From Heterohyrax brucei (taxonomy: Eukaryota > Chordata > Mammalia > Hyracoidea > Procaviidae), in the NCBI GenBank assembly GCA_028571685.1, contig CM053142.1:63513296-63577295 (forward strand): a DNA stretch of 64,000 nt, in the 5' to 3' direction. The notes under the pieces were generated by a model. That model saw only the letters and a list, made by a program, of their open reading frames with translations, searched no databases and was not told the origin of the DNA. Shown here piece after piece: positions 31,401 through 42,141 of the stretch. Numbering within the stretch: the first letter of the stretch is position 1; every line of letters starts with the position of its first letter. Both the position numbers and the translations under genes were made by a program.

Positions 31401-32928
31401 TTCTTGTACTTGAGATCCCAGTCAGACCATTCCTCCTCGCTGGAGGATGCTGGGATGGGGCTAGGGGGCTGCATGGATTCTGGGTTGGGTACCTGGAGTG
31501 GGGCACTTGGCTGGGAGGAGTATGGGAAGGTGGGGGTAGTCCAGGAAAGGGAAGGAGGGTTGGATTTGCCTTCAGATTCCCAGAGAGAAGTGGCAGCCAG
31601 AGTGGCTTCAGGCCTCCAGCAATGTCTCTGCCAAGTACCCCCTCCTGGGCCATGACCAGAGATGAGAGACAGCAGTGCTCTCGAGCCTTCTTGGAAGGTC
31701 TTCCTTTTTTGAGTCAGAGGCCACACCTGCTTCCATACTCTCTGCACTCAGCGGAGCTTACCTGGTCTCAGGCTGGATGGAGTAGTAGCTGGAGGAGTGA
31801 TAGTAGTCCCCGCTCGTCTAGTGCTTTCCACTAGTCAAGCACAGTTTTAAGTGCTTTGTGCATATGTATATATATACACAAAACTCCCACAAGCAGCTCT
31901 GTGAGGTGGATACTGTTAACTTCATCCTCATATAACAGATGAAGAAATTAAGGACCAGAGATACAAAATAACTCGCCCCAGTCAGTAAGTGGCAAAGGCA
32001 GGATCCGAACCTCAGCAGTGTGGCTCCAAAGCCCATACTCTCAACCACTACTTCCCAGAGGGGAATGGCTGTATGTGTACATGTCCCCTGGCCACTCACC
32101 TTCCTCAGTGTTACCCCTGTACCCTGTACCCTCTGAAGGCCCAAACTGCTGTAGGGGGAGGGAAGGAAAGGAGCCTGGAGAAGAGCCGTCCCCTGTGAGG
32201 GAGAGAGTCGGGTGCTCAGGGAGACACAGGAAACCCTGGTGCTCCAACAAGGAGGGAGGCTCAGTGGTCTTAACTGCTGGGGGAAAGGCAAACAAGTGGA
32301 CAGATCTGATGGGAGGAAATGCATAGTTCAAGGAGAGGGGAGACACCACCCTCCTAAACTGACCCTTCCTCCAGGCCCTCCCAGCCTGAAGCCACTGTCC
32401 CAGAGGATCCCTGCATTCCTGTAAGCCTCTCCTACACAGCAAATCTCAGCATTCCTAAAGAATGCTGTGGGCTGTTAGGGGAAAAGGTGGGAAGGCGGGT
32501 GATGAGAATAGAGTTCTCAGAGCCACCAAGCCCTGGAAACACCCCCAGTGAAGAGCCTGAAAATGGTCAAAGGGAAGCCACACCAGTTGGAGGCCTGGCC
32601 TTCCCCTGTGCTCAGCAACCAAGGGGGGACTCTGGAGGCTTGGGACCTGCAATTTATAGTCCTCTCACCCCTTCCTCAAGTGCTCGAAAGTGGAGCGAAA
32701 GGGCCAGGGGACTTTTTGGAGCAGGGGCTGCCTCACCAGGTCCTTGGAGGTGCCGAGCCTCTTGAGGCTGTCCAGAGGGAGGAGGTCAGCGGAGTCCTTG
32801 TGCAGGAACTGGGTGGCCTGTTTGAGTCGGCGCTGCTGGCTGAGGTGGGCTGGGTCCCGAAGCTCAGCCTTCTGCCCCCTCCCAGCGGTGTCTCCCTCGT
32901 CTCTCCTGGCCTCCTGCCCGGTGTTCAT
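25319..32928 (-). CDS. NRIP2: NRIP2, nuclear receptor interacting protein 2 (6 coding exons)
   Basis: Exons in transcript order: 32928-32737, 28490-28338, 26819-26737, 26400-26279, 26019-25967, 25411-25319. They sum to 696 nt (231 residues plus TGA) with all phases consistent. The protein starts MNTGQEARRDEGD. Residues 126-128 are DTG (context LLTVAVDTGTQYN), the active-site signature of retropepsin-like aspartyl proteases, followed by a LEKRVLKAP...ELQLGQETVACSA beta-rich segment. Known role: a nuclear cofactor that dampens transcription driven by nuclear receptors such as the ROR group. Protease activity is not implied by this sequence alone. The frame stays open for 163 codons 5' of the chosen ATG, so a longer N-terminus is possible. 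It is convergent with ITFG2 (2.9 kb between stops). Confidence 0.94.
25623..25828 (+). repeat. AfroSINE, long subtype
   Basis: Sense copy in NRIP2 intron 5, head agccctggtagcacagtggt, tail cgacttgacggcacacaaca. Confidence 0.85.
25967..26019 (-). CDS. NRIP2: NRIP2 coding exon 5
   Basis: Completes a split Asp, then VESPEFCLGLQTLLSLK, donor GTAAGT. CLGLQTLLSL corresponds to the hydrophobic (ILG-like) C-terminal part of a retropepsin fold. Confidence 0.92.
26279..26400 (-). CDS. NRIP2: NRIP2 coding exon 4
   Basis: Begins within a split Gly, then LEKRVLKAPGGGLAPGPPTQ, and ends CSARVV plus one base at donor GTAAGT. Confidence 0.93.
26540..26715 (-). repeat. Ancient L1 fragment
   Basis: Typical order: tgtaattcatgtatcacaaa, ggttcagtgg, gttgtgcaactatcctcact. 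Ends about 20 bp from the NRIP2 exon 3 donor. Confidence 0.6.
26737..26819 (-). CDS. NRIP2: NRIP2 coding exon 3 (DTG exon)
   Basis: 27 codons plus two bases, beginning CRDQLLTVAVDTGTQYN. Carries the aspartyl-protease-like DTG. An old L1 fragment ends about 20 bp beyond its donor. Confidence 0.93.
27203..27352 (+). mobile_element. RTE LINE 3' terminal fragment
   Basis: Only the last 150 bp, ending cactgagtcggaactgactc then agtggcacctcacagcaac. Confidence 0.65.
28063..28267 (+). repeat. AfroSINE, long subtype
   Basis: Sense, well preserved, about 70 bp 3' of the NRIP2 exon 2 donor on the opposite strand. Confidence 0.85.
28338..28490 (-). CDS. NRIP2: NRIP2 coding exon 2
   Basis: 51 codons beginning QPHSVIQRRLIEGN and ending PVLLINCK at donor GTAAGA. 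The acceptor is a CAGCAG tandem, so the first Gln may be optional. Confidence 0.93.
28491..29945. other. NRIP2 intron 1, left part
   Basis: 29785-29925 matches the MER20 DNA-transposon signature (gtggtcctcaggtcagcatc). The remainder is unassigned. Confidence 0.4.
29946..30107 (+). repeat. AfroSINE
   Basis: Sense, ends gacagcagtgggtttgggtt. Confidence 0.85.
30400..30825 (+). repeat. L2 LINE 3' end
   Basis: Typical L2 order: cttgaggacaggtctgtatc, then agcatgtattaggcgcc and gagaataaatg. Confidence 0.6.
30826..32736. other. NRIP2 intron 1, right part
   Basis: GC-rich unique DNA with long open frames on both strands (31297-31834), and an inverted MIR at 31815-32050 (taacagatgaagaaattaag, aagcccatactctcaacc). 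No exon supported. Confidence 0.4.
32737..32928 (-). CDS. NRIP2: NRIP2 coding exon 1
   Basis: 64 codons from the chosen ATG, ending LKRLGTSKDL at donor GTGAGG. Contains the conserved QQRRLKQATQFLHKDSADLL segment. An in-frame ATG also exists at 33417. Confidence 0.92.
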
Positions 32929-33687
32929 GGTCCCTCCGGAGAAGAGCCAGGTGGGGACTTCAGAGCGGCGCTCTCCTCTGTCGCCGCTGCCTCCGTGTGG
33001 CCCTGCAGCTTCCTGCCCGTCTCTGTTCCCGGACCGCCGCTTCCCTGCTGACAGGAGGGTCTCCGAGGGAGGGAAGGAGGAAATAAATAAATAATGTGCG
33101 GCAACAGCCACGTCAGACACCAATTTCCAGAGATTGCAGTAGAGGGAGTGAGGCTCTGGCTGGAAAAAACCAGCACTGGGAGAGAGGGAGGGAGGCAGGC
33201 GCTGCAGTGCCTCCAGTTGTGGGGTCAAAGTGGGCAGCAGGAAGGGACGTGTGTGTGCGCGTGTGTGTGCAACACTGCCATCAACTCTCGGGGTGCCCGT
33301 GCCAGGCTGTTTGAATGGAAGCATCTGTGTCAGCGTGTGGGGGCGGTCGCCTGCATGGTTTGGGTGCGTGTAGGATGCAGGCGTGTGCGTCCGTGTGCAC
33401 GCATACCTGCTCTGCATCCCTCCAGGTCTCCTCCCGGGCTGCCTGCCCAGCTGTTTCCTCCGTCTGTGGCTCTCTGCAGCCCAGGGGATGAGGTGCAGCC
33501 ATCAACTGTGGCTCAGAACAGAGCAGGGTGGCATTAAAGTGCCCTCATCTCCTCTCCCTGATAGGAGAGGCTTTACTTTTGTCGGTCTCTTCCTGACTGC
33601 CTGGGTGGATGTCAGAGTTCTGGGCTCCAGAGGGTGGCAGCAGCAGCTCTGAGTCTCCCCACAAATGGAGACCTGACTTCCTGGCCT

Positions 33688-33697
33688 CTTTTATATA
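33688..33697 (-). promoter_or_regulatory. NRIP2: Candidate NRIP2 TATA box
   Basis: Reads TATATAAAAG on the - strand, a strong TATA match. It lies about 760 bp upstream of the chosen NRIP2 ATG and 270 bp upstream of the first ATG of the open frame. Use as a promoter is inferred. Confidence 0.35.
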
Positions 33698-33865
33698 AGA
33701 CTCCTCAAATCCTAGTTCTTAAAAATAAAATGTTGTATTTCAAACAGGCAGAGAAGTATAAAGAATAATAAAACCAATCTGCTTTACTCACCACCTAGTT
33801 TAAAAAGTAAACTGTTGTCAACGTAACTGAAGTGCCCTGTGTACCTCACTGGCCAGATGATGCCC

Positions 33866-34363
33866 TGTGTTAGTCACCTAGTGCTGCTTTAACAGAAATA
33901 CCCCAAGTGGATGGCTTTAAACAGAGAGATTTTGTTTTATTCTGTCACAGTCCAGTAGACTACAGTCCAAATTCAGGGCATCAGCTCCAGGAGAAGACTT
34001 TGTCTATTGGCTCTGGAGGGAAGTCCTTGTGAAACTTCCCTTGCCCTGGGAGCTTCGGAGGTACAGTGACTCCAGGTCCTTTCCAAAGGACAGGTTCTGC
34101 TCCTGGCACTGCTTCTTTCTTGATGACGGACGTGAAGTCCCCAACTCTCTGCTTGCTTCCCTTTGATTTACAGCCAAGAGATTGCCTCAGGCACAATACA
34201 GTCTTACAGACTGAGTCCTGCCCCACCAAGTCAGCTACTGCCCATCCTCCCTCATTAACATCATAGAGGCAGGGTTTACAACGTGGGGGAACATGGCACA
34301 ACGTGGGGGATCAGGGTCTAGCCAGATGGCTGCATGCATTTTAGGGGGACACAATTCTTGACA
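33866..34363 (-). mobile_element. MaLR-like solo LTR fossil
   Basis: About 500 bp, both LTR ends recognisable (gctgctttaacagaaatacc at the low end, ggggacacaattcttgaca at the high end). Solo LTR without internal region. No clear target duplication. Probably inserted on the afrotherian lineage. Confidence 0.7.
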
Positions 34364-34368
34364 TTGAG

Positions 34369-34645
34369 AAAAAAAACCACTGTCATCAAGTCGATTCTAA
34401 TCTATGACATGCCCCGTCCTAAATTTGATGTTGATCATTCCAGTAAAACCAGTTGCTGTCATGTCAGTTCTGACTCATGACAATTCCATGGGTTTCAGAG
34501 TAGAACTCCATAGGATTTTCAAGGCTGTGATCTTTCTGAAGCAGATTGCCAGGGCTTTCTTCCAAGGCACCTCTGCGTAGAGTCAAACCACCAATCTTTT
34601 GGTTAGTGGTTGTGTGTGTAACTGTTTGCATCACCCAGGGACTCC
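34369..34645 (-). repeat. Two tandem AfroSINE pieces
   Basis: 34369-34420 is a tail-only fragment; 34443-34645 is a long-subtype copy, both inverted. Confidence 0.7.
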
Positions 34646-34719
34646 ATCAGTCCTGTCCCTCTCTTCATACTCTTTATGCATACATGTGTGTGTGTGTTCT
34701 CAGCAACATACCATTTAGT

Positions 34720-35700
34720 TTTGCTGAATCCAGTGCATATGTCACTACTCTCTTTTCCTCAATTAACAGTGAGAGTTATCCTTGAAGTGTGCATAACTCT
34801 AGTTAATTCATTTTAATGGCTGTGTAGTATTCTACTGTGTGAATACATCCCATTCAGGTTATTTTTTAGTTTTTGTTCTTACAAACAGTGCTGCTGTGAA
34901 CACTTTTTTTTTAAATTGTGTTTTTGTGGAAGTTTACGATTCAAGTCGTTTCTCATACAAAAACTTACACATTTTGTTATATGACCCTAGCTGCTCTGCC
35001 TGCACTGTGACAACACACTCATTATCTCCACCCTGTATTTTCTGTGTCCAGTCAACCACCTCCTGTCCTCTTCTGCTTTCCCCTCTAGCTCTAGGAGCTT
35101 CCCAGTTAGTCTCTCATATCTACTTAGGCCAAGAAGCACACTCTTTGCCGGTATTGTTTTATGTCCCATAGACCAGTTCAATCTTTGAGAAGTTGGCTTC
35201 AGGAATGGTTGCAGTTCTGGGTGAACAGAGAGTCCAGGGACCATGTCTTCCAAGTACCCTACAGTCTATCCAACCATCAAGTCTGGTCTTTTGCTAGAGT
35301 TTGAGTGCGACACCTCACATTTTTCCCACTCCATCAAGGACTCTTTGTTGAGTTCCCTGGTAGGACAGTTATTGCTGGTAACCAGGCACCCTGTGGTTCT
35401 TCTGGTCTCATGCTGACACAGTCTCTGCATTATATGGCTCATATTTTCCTTATGGTATGAACGTTAGGGTACACATCTCCTTTGACACATGAGTATGCAT
35501 GTCTCTAGAGGGTATATGTAGGAAGTGGACATCAGCTACGTATGTTCTTCTTTTGGGGCTATTGTTGGATTGCTCTCCAAAGTAGTGTGCACTCCAGTCA
35601 GCAGTGGCTGAAGCAGTGAGTAAGGGGGTTTCTGGATTCCACATCCTCACCAACACTTGGTATTGTCAGACTTCTTATAGCCCTGGCTGAACTTGCCTCG
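34720..35700 (-). repeat. Ancient L1, split by a younger retroposon
   Basis: Outer parts 34720-34893 (ggctgtgtagtattctactg) and 35432-35700 (ttgctctccaaagtagtgtg, cacatcctcaccaacacttg) form one interrupted L1. Confidence 0.55.
34897..35431 (-). repeat. Poly(A)-tailed afrotherian retroposon
   Basis: T-tract, then attgtgtttttgtggaagtt, running to ggttcttctggtctcatgct. Inserted within the L1 described above. Confidence 0.6.
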
Positions 35701-36090
35701 GCGTTTTCTCCTCAACTTTTAATTTTCACTGTCTTCAAAGTGTTCTTGTTAAGCACCTTCTCATAGGTGATGGACATTCATGCAGTGAGTCCTCCACAAA
35801 AGCCCTGATTCCCAAGAGGTGTAGTCTGACCCAAATAGCACCAAGGTACACGGGCATTCAGACAAACCGGTGATTAACTGAGCTTCTGCAGACAAAGCCT
35901 GTGGAGGCTCCTTCACAACCACTGCAATCACATGAGGAAATACAGTGAGTGTGGTCTCCATTTGCATGTAAGGAACCTGAGTCTTAGAATGCTTGCTCAA
36001 GGTTTGCTATTACAGTAAAGCAGCTCCAGGAATCATGTCCCTGTTTTCTGACTCCCAACCCTTGTGTGTTCCCTTTGTGCTGGAAGGAGA

Positions 36091-36260
36091 CCAGAAACCC
36101 TGCTGGCATAGTGGTTAAGTGCTACAGCTGCTAGCCCAAAGGTCCACAGTTTGAGTCCACCAGGCGCTCCTTGAAAACCCTATGGAGCGGTTCTGCTCTG
36201 ACCTATAGGATCCTATAGGGTCGCCATGGAGTCAGAATCAACTTGACAGCTATAGGTTAG
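36091..36260 (+). repeat. AfroSINE
   Basis: Sense, head accctgctggcatagtggtt; the tail has a small cctataggatcctatagg duplication. Confidence 0.85.
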
Positions 36261-36410
36261 AAGGAGGCTACCGATGTAGATGATAAACCCGGAATGAAAA
36301 CCAAGCTGTAGTGTGATTACATATATACAGCTCTTCCTGCCCAGATCCTGGCATTTTCACATTCAATCTGAGTGAAATCTCCAGCCTCTCTGCCGGTACC
36401 CAGTACATAG

Positions 36411-36625
36411 GTGTTGTTTTAGCTGCCATTGAGTCAGTTTCCTATTCAGCAGAAGGAAATATTGCCCAATCCTGTGCCACCTTCCCAACTATTGGAATGC
36501 TTGGGTCCATTTGTTGTGGCCACTGTGTGTTTTGAGTGTGTTCCAGCTTGGGGGTGGTTCATATCTTCCAGCGCTATGTCAGACAATACTCTGTTTTGAT
36601 CCGTAAGGTTTTCATTCACTAATTT
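36411..36625 (-). mobile_element. Internally deleted RTE derivative
   Basis: About 125 bp of RTE 3' end is joined directly to about 90 bp that corresponds to the RTE 5' region (atgtcagacaatactctg), with the coding middle missing. Confidence 0.55.
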
Positions 36626-36627
36626 TT

Positions 36628-36752
36628 AGAAACCCTGGTAGCACAGTGGTTAAGTGCTATGGCTGCTAACCAACAGGTTGGCAGTTCAGATCTGCCGGGC
36701 ACTCCTTGGAAACTCTGTGGGGCAGTTTTACTCTGTCCTATAGGGTCATTAA
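36628..36752 (+). repeat. AfroSINE, tail-truncated
   Basis: Sense head and middle; cut at the tail where the MaLR-like LTR fragment begins. Confidence 0.75.
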
Positions 36753-36759
36753 GGGTAGG

Positions 36760-37067
36760 CCAAGCCATACTGTAGGGAAACTCTCTTTACAGTGGAGCTC
36801 TTTTCCCCATGATGCTTTCTTGATGGTAAGAGTACCTCTCATAGGGTGAAAGAATTAGGGGGTGGGGGGCAAGCCATACTCCAGGGACACTCCCTTTACA
36901 GTGGAGGAGGAAAGTAATCCTATGAAGGGATTTACAGCCCCACCCTAATCCTTTAACATACAGTTTAGGAAAACCACAATATGGAGGACACTCCCAAGAT
37001 ACTGGGAATCATGCCCCAGCCACATGGCTACACATATTTTGGGGGGAACACAAGTCAATCCATGACA
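36760..37067 (-). mobile_element. MaLR-like LTR fossil, partial
   Basis: Incomplete copy of the same LTR family, ending ggggaacacaagtcaatcc then atgaca. Confidence 0.6.
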
Positions 37068-37147
37068 GTCTGATAAGGCCTTTGTCACTTAACTCTGGGG
37101 AACCACTCATGCTTAGGAGATGCCACTTCCTGGAATGCAGCCTTGAA

Positions 37148-37190
37148 GTTGGAAACCTTGGTGGTGCAATGGTTTAGTGCTACAGGCTTG
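37148..37190 (+). repeat. AfroSINE head fragment
   Basis: Only ggaaaccttggtggtgcaat and the next 20 bp remain. Confidence 0.45.
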
Positions 37191-37904
37191 AAGTAGGTGA
37201 ACGTAGCTGTGAATAGTCAAGTTGATCCTTGTGTTCTGGGACCCTGCTAATACTGTCTCACTACATTTTGGGGTGGGATTCAGGGATGAGGAAAATCTTT
37301 TGCTTTTTTGTGTTTTTGATTTCTTCCTTTGTAAATATGAGGCATGGTTTCTGTCCTTTTCCTAAGTTGCAGGGAGAATGGGAATGTTCTAGCAATATAA
37401 AGCTCTGAGCTCTTTTTTCTTAAAGGCTGAAGAAATCCCTTTGATATTGTGGTGGAGAATGCTGGGGAATGTTCTGAAGCCCTTTTATGTCTTCAGCTGG
37501 GTTGTCTGTATCTTTGCCACTAACTCACCTCAGTTCCCTCGTCTCATCATTTTTTTGACCTAATGATATAGAAATTGAGAAAACCAATTCTTTCACAAGG
37601 AATAATGACGTTAGTCTCCAATGATGAGACATGTGATTGGGGTGGACTGCCAGAAGCTCTATTCAAGAAGATCAAACCATTCTGCATTATTAGGAATGGA
37701 AAAAAGCAAATGTTACATCATTTGCAGGGCACTTGGAAAGTAGTACCTGTTATTTCTCTGAATTATTTCATCTCATGGTACACATAAAGGTCATAGTGAA
37801 TGGATCTGGATTCAATTAAGTTACAGAAATTTTGAGGAAAATTGGAACTGTGAGATATGGCTCCGTCCCTGCGTTGATTCTCCCCTGATTTTAATGAGTT
37901 TCCT

Positions 37905-38215
37905 TTTCATTCAGTCAACAGGTATTTACTGGGCCTCTATCAGAGTCCGAAACTGAGCCAGGCTCTGGGGGTACAGTGACGAACCAGATGAAGTTCCTGC
38001 CCTCATGGAGCTAACACTCTAGTGGGAAAGACAGTCAATAAACAACTAAGTTTATAATGTCAGGTAGTTGCAAGTGCCAATGAAGAATAAAGCAGGGTAA
38101 GAGGAGACAGTGATGGAAATGGGGTGCTGGAGGTGACGCATTTAGAATAATGGTTGGAAAAAGCCTCCCTGAGGAGATGACAGTGTGTAGAGACCAGAAA
38201 AGGTGAGGGAGTGGG
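37905..38215 (+). repeat. Ancient mammalian repeat
   Basis: cattcagtcaacaggtattt then gccctcatggagctaacact; better preserved than 14610-14930. Confidence 0.5.
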
Positions 38216-39924
38216 CCAGGTTTACACCCCAGTCAGAAGGAATAGTGCAGGTAAGGCACCCAGACTGTGACTGTACTTACGTCCCCATAGTCCACCCCAG
38301 ACATGGGAATAGATTTGCATGTCTCCACCTCTCCTGCCTGTGACCAGGCATTCACACCAGCAGGACAACTGACTGGCTGGGGTAAAGGGCATCGTTCTTG
38401 GTGTGGAGTGACTAGAGCTAACTTGTCTATACCAGGATAGAACCTTTTTCCTTACCCTGATTGACAGGGTTAACAAGCCACCAAATGCTGAGTTTAACAG
38501 ACCTGAACGAGTCAGGGCTTCCTTTACAGAATAGAGAACACGGAACTCTGTTGAGTGTGTTCCAAGTATTGCCAAATGGCTATGGGTCTTTGTACTTTTA
38601 GCAATGCTGAAGGATGAGAAGGACTCAAAGGTAAGGTTTTCTTGGCCTTCCAGCCTCACAGGTCCTGGCTTGAAGGCCTTTTACAAAACTTCTCCTTTCT
38701 GTGAAACCAAGCTACATCTTATATTTGCCATGGAGTCTCAGACAATTATTGATAATTGTCTGAATTTGTGCTGTCCAGTACAGAAGCCATTGGCCACATA
38801 AGGCTATTGAGCATCTGAGATGTGGCTAGTTGGAGTTGAGATCTGCTGTGGAAACTCGGGTGATATAGTAGTTAAGTGCTACAGCTGCTAACCAAAAGGT
38901 TGACAGTTTGAATCTGCCAAGTGCTCCTTGGAAACTCTTCTGCTCTGTCCTATACTGTCACTATGAGTTGGAATCAACTTGACAGCGGTGGGCAGTGTTG
39001 AAAACTTAATATGAAAATGGAGTGTGAAATACCTCATTAGTTATTTTTATATGGATTAGAAGTGAAATGAGATTTTTGACATTGATTAAAATAAAATACT
39101 ATTAAGATTAATTTTACTTATTTCCTTTTTACTTTTTAGTTGGAAGCTAAAAACTTCTAAATTAGATGCATGGCTCCCTTATATTTCTGTTAGACAGTGC
39201 TGGTCAGTAGATTCCAGATCTGGTATAATCACCTCCAGCATCTCTCAGCTCTGTCTTCTATCTAAATTCCTGTAGCTCTATTCAGAGTCCCTGCTGTCTT
39301 GTCCAAGCCTCAGTAGAGATGGAAATTAACTAGTTCCCAACCTCCTTATGGTAATCTTTCATACTTTTAAATATATCTACATGTTAACATTCACTTCTCA
39401 GAGCTCAATTAGTGCCAATGCTTTAATGGCAGGGATAGGGAGGAGAAACATCCAGCAGAATCAAAATCACTCAGTCAGATGCCCTGCAACATAAGGAAAT
39501 TCCCAGAATATTCGTTTTAGAATAGGCTATTCAGAGCTAAACAAACAGCTCCCTTGAGCTCATGGGGGATTAAGGGCAGCCAATTCTATTTCAGACTCAC
39601 TCTTATGGCCCTGTCAGATGTGTTGAAGACAGGAATGAAGTTGTTTTCCAGAATTCTCCTCTCCAGCGGAAGAGTTCAGGAGCTCTGTGCCAGTTTTGAA
39701 GTTTATCATCAGGACAAGATACCTCCTGGCCCTAGCCTACACAGGCAGATCTTCCACAGACAACCAGGCTATGACATTTCTTATATTGATGATTCTTGTG
39801 TGATTTTTTTTCTTATTTTATGGATGGGAAAACCAGAGCACAGAGAAGACAAGTCGGTTGTCACTAGTGATGAAAGCAGGCTAAGCATGGCATATTGAAC
39901 CCAGAGGAAATTGGTCAAGAATTC
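38216..39924. other. Gene-free region with an interrupted MER-type element
   Basis: 38765-38850 and 39000-39180 look like one old DNA-transposon-type repeat (gccattggccacataaggct) split by the AfroSINE at 38851. The rest is unassigned. Confidence 0.35.
38851..38993 (+). repeat. AfroSINE
   Basis: Sense, with a small deletion between gaaactctt and ctgctctgtcc. Confidence 0.8.
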
Positions 39925-40160
39925 TCACTATGTCATTTACTGGCTGGCTGACCTTGGGTGAAGTGCTTAATCTCCTTTTTTTAAATTTGTTTATTGTGGC
40001 TGAGTGAAAGTGTACAATCCAGTTTAAATTCACATGCCTGCCTATGTGCAGCTCCTAATCTTTTTGAATGTTTCCTCATCTATAAAACTGGAAGAACATG
40101 TAATCATAGAGTTGATGTGAAGTTGAAGGGACAGGCAGACTAATAAAATGTCCAAGAGCT
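39925..40160 (+). repeat. MIR SINE, interrupted
   Basis: Two MIR halves (ggctgaccttgggtgaagtg and gtttcctcatctataaaact) separated by a 90-bp retroposon fragment. Confidence 0.65.
39968..40058 (-). repeat. Poly(A)-tailed afrotherian retroposon, short 3' fragment
   Basis: T-tract, ttattgtggctgagtgaaag, flanked by taatct on both sides, which fits a target-site duplication. Confidence 0.55.
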
Positions 40161-40307
40161 GTTTATGTTTCAGTTTGCAAATCAATAAAATGGGTATAAT
40201 AAAATAAAATAAAATGGGTGTTATAACAGTATAGACCTCATGGTGTGAGGACTGAATGGGGTGATTCATATAAATCTCTCTAAACAGCACCTGGCAAAGA
40301 GAAAGCC

Positions 40308-40468
40308 AAGAAGCCACTGCTGTTAAGTCAATTCTGAATTATAGTAACCCTACAGGACAGAACAGAACTATCCCATAGAGTTTCCAAGGAATACCTGGCA
40401 GATTTGAACTACCGACCTTTTGGTTAGAAGGCGCAGCAATAAATCACTACGCCACCAGGGTTTCTGGC
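40308..40468 (-). repeat. AfroSINE
   Basis: Complete, inverted, ending acgccaccagggtttctgg. Confidence 0.85.
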
Positions 40469-40511
40469 AAGTAGTAAGGGACAGATAGATGTTTCCTGTT
40501 ATTTGGCAAGT

Positions 40512-40559
40512 GTGTACACAAGTGCACACACACACACAGACACAAAGACACACACACTC
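40512..40559. repeat. Imperfect CA microsatellite
   Basis: CA units interrupted by ga and aa pairs. Confidence 0.8.
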
Positions 40560-40574
40560 TGACTTAGTTGCCTT

Positions 40575-40745
40575 TCCTCTTTACTGTCACAGTACACCTA
40601 GCACAGGTATCTGTTTCAGAATTTATCACATTATAATTATCTGCTCACATGTCCATCTTTCCACTAGATCCTAGGCTTTGTAAGGGCAGGGTTCCTTTAT
40701 TTCCATTTCTGTTGTCTCTATCAGTGCACAGTTTGTTGAATGAAA
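40575..40745 (+). repeat. L2 LINE 3' end
   Basis: ctttgtaagggcagggttcc then gtgcacagtttgttgaatga. Confidence 0.55.
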
Positions 40746-40984
40746 GATTTTGCAGATCCTAGAGGACCCCAGGGGAAGTGTGCAGTGTTCCCGTGACTAC
40801 TGTGGGGATGAAACACTAGAATAGCCTGTTGAGCTTCCCACTTGGTATTTTCAGTCCCAGAACCCAACTGATGCCATAGGTCATCACTGAAGACCCCTTC
40901 TCCTCTTACCCTTTTTCTTCACTCCCATGGGATTTGTCTTCACCATCCCTCTCACCTTTGGGCTCTGTGTCCCAGTTTTGACCA

Positions 40985-41141
40985 GGAAACCCTGATGGCA
41001 TAGTTAAATGCTATGGCTACTAACCAAAAGGTGGGCAGTTTGAATCCACCAGGCATTCTTTGGAAACTCTCTGAGGCAGGTCTACTCTGTACCGTAGGGT
41101 TACTATGAGTCAGAATAGACTTGACTTGTTGGTGTTGTTTG
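40985..41141 (+). repeat. AfroSINE
   Basis: Sense; the tail ends in gttggtgttgttt. Confidence 0.8.
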
Positions 41142-41612
41142 GAGTGTCCTCAGAAGGTCTAGCAAAACTGCCCAACTCCCGACCATTTGGGGTCCCCAGG
41201 CTCCAACCAGGACACCTTCACTGCCTTTCCTCTGACATCAGCGATTCTCATCTTCCCTCTTCTGCTTATCCACTGTCTCTTCTGCTTCCATTTCCCTCCA
41301 CTTGCCCCTTTCTTCTTTCGTAAGCTTTGAGCCTACCTTTGGCACCCCTAGAGAAGACCTCTCCTTTGTATGATACTCAGGCTAAGGAAGTTATTGGCTG
41401 CCGTCTGGGATTCATACCATGATATCTAATGTTGGTGCCCAGTGAACATCCAGTGAAGCCACTCATTGACTCTCCTACTTTGAAATCTCAAGGTGCAGCA
41501 GCATTATCTACAAGCATGTAGGCATTTGTGATTGGTTCTATGCTGGGATCCCTGCAGAGAGTGAACTGTATATATGTCTGTGTTGGCTTGGAACTAACAT
41601 AAGAAGGGCATC

Positions 41613-42136
41613 TGTCATGAACTGAATTGTGTCCCCCAAAAATATGTGCAGCCATGTGGCTGAACTGTGATTCTGATTATTTTGTGATTGTCTTCCATTT
41701 TGTGACTTTCCTGTGCTGTATGTTAAAGGATGAGGGTGTGACTGTAAATCCCTTCCTAGGATCACCTCCCTGCTCCACTGTAAACAGAGTTTCCCTGGAG
41801 TGTGGCTTGCCCCACCCTTAATGCTTTTGTCCTACAAGAGATAAAACGAAAGAGAAGCAGGCAGAGAATTGGGAACCTCACACCATCAGGAAAGCAGCAC
41901 TGGGAGAAGAGCGCGTCCTTCAGACCCGAGGTTCCTGCGCCAAGATACTCCCTGGTAAAAGACTGATTCCATATCAGACTTTCCTCCAGAGCCAACAAAG
42001 GGGAAAGCCTTCCCTGGGAGTGGACATCCTGAATTTGGACTTGTAGCCTATCAGACTGTGTAAGAATAAACCTTCCTTTGTTAAAGCCAACCACTTGGTG
42101 GTATTTCTGTTAGAGCAGCACTAGCTAACTAAAACA
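41613..42136 (+). mobile_element. MaLR-like solo LTR fossil with perfect target duplication
   Basis: Begins tgtcatgaactgaattgtgt and ends gctaactaaaaca. Flanked by identical 5-bp gcatc at 41608-41612 and 42137-42141, as expected for ERVL-MaLR LTRs. An LTR-type aagaataaacc poly(A) signal lies near 42063. Solo LTR, no internal part. Confidence 0.8.
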
Positions 42137-42141
42137 GCATC

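Noticed and set aside
31340-31834. 164-codon open frame on the + strand
   Set aside because: Overlaps other long frames on both strands in GC-rich intronic DNA; no family, start context or splice support.
31818-32324. 168-codon open frame on the - strand
   Set aside because: Runs through an inverted MIR remnant; no exon signals.
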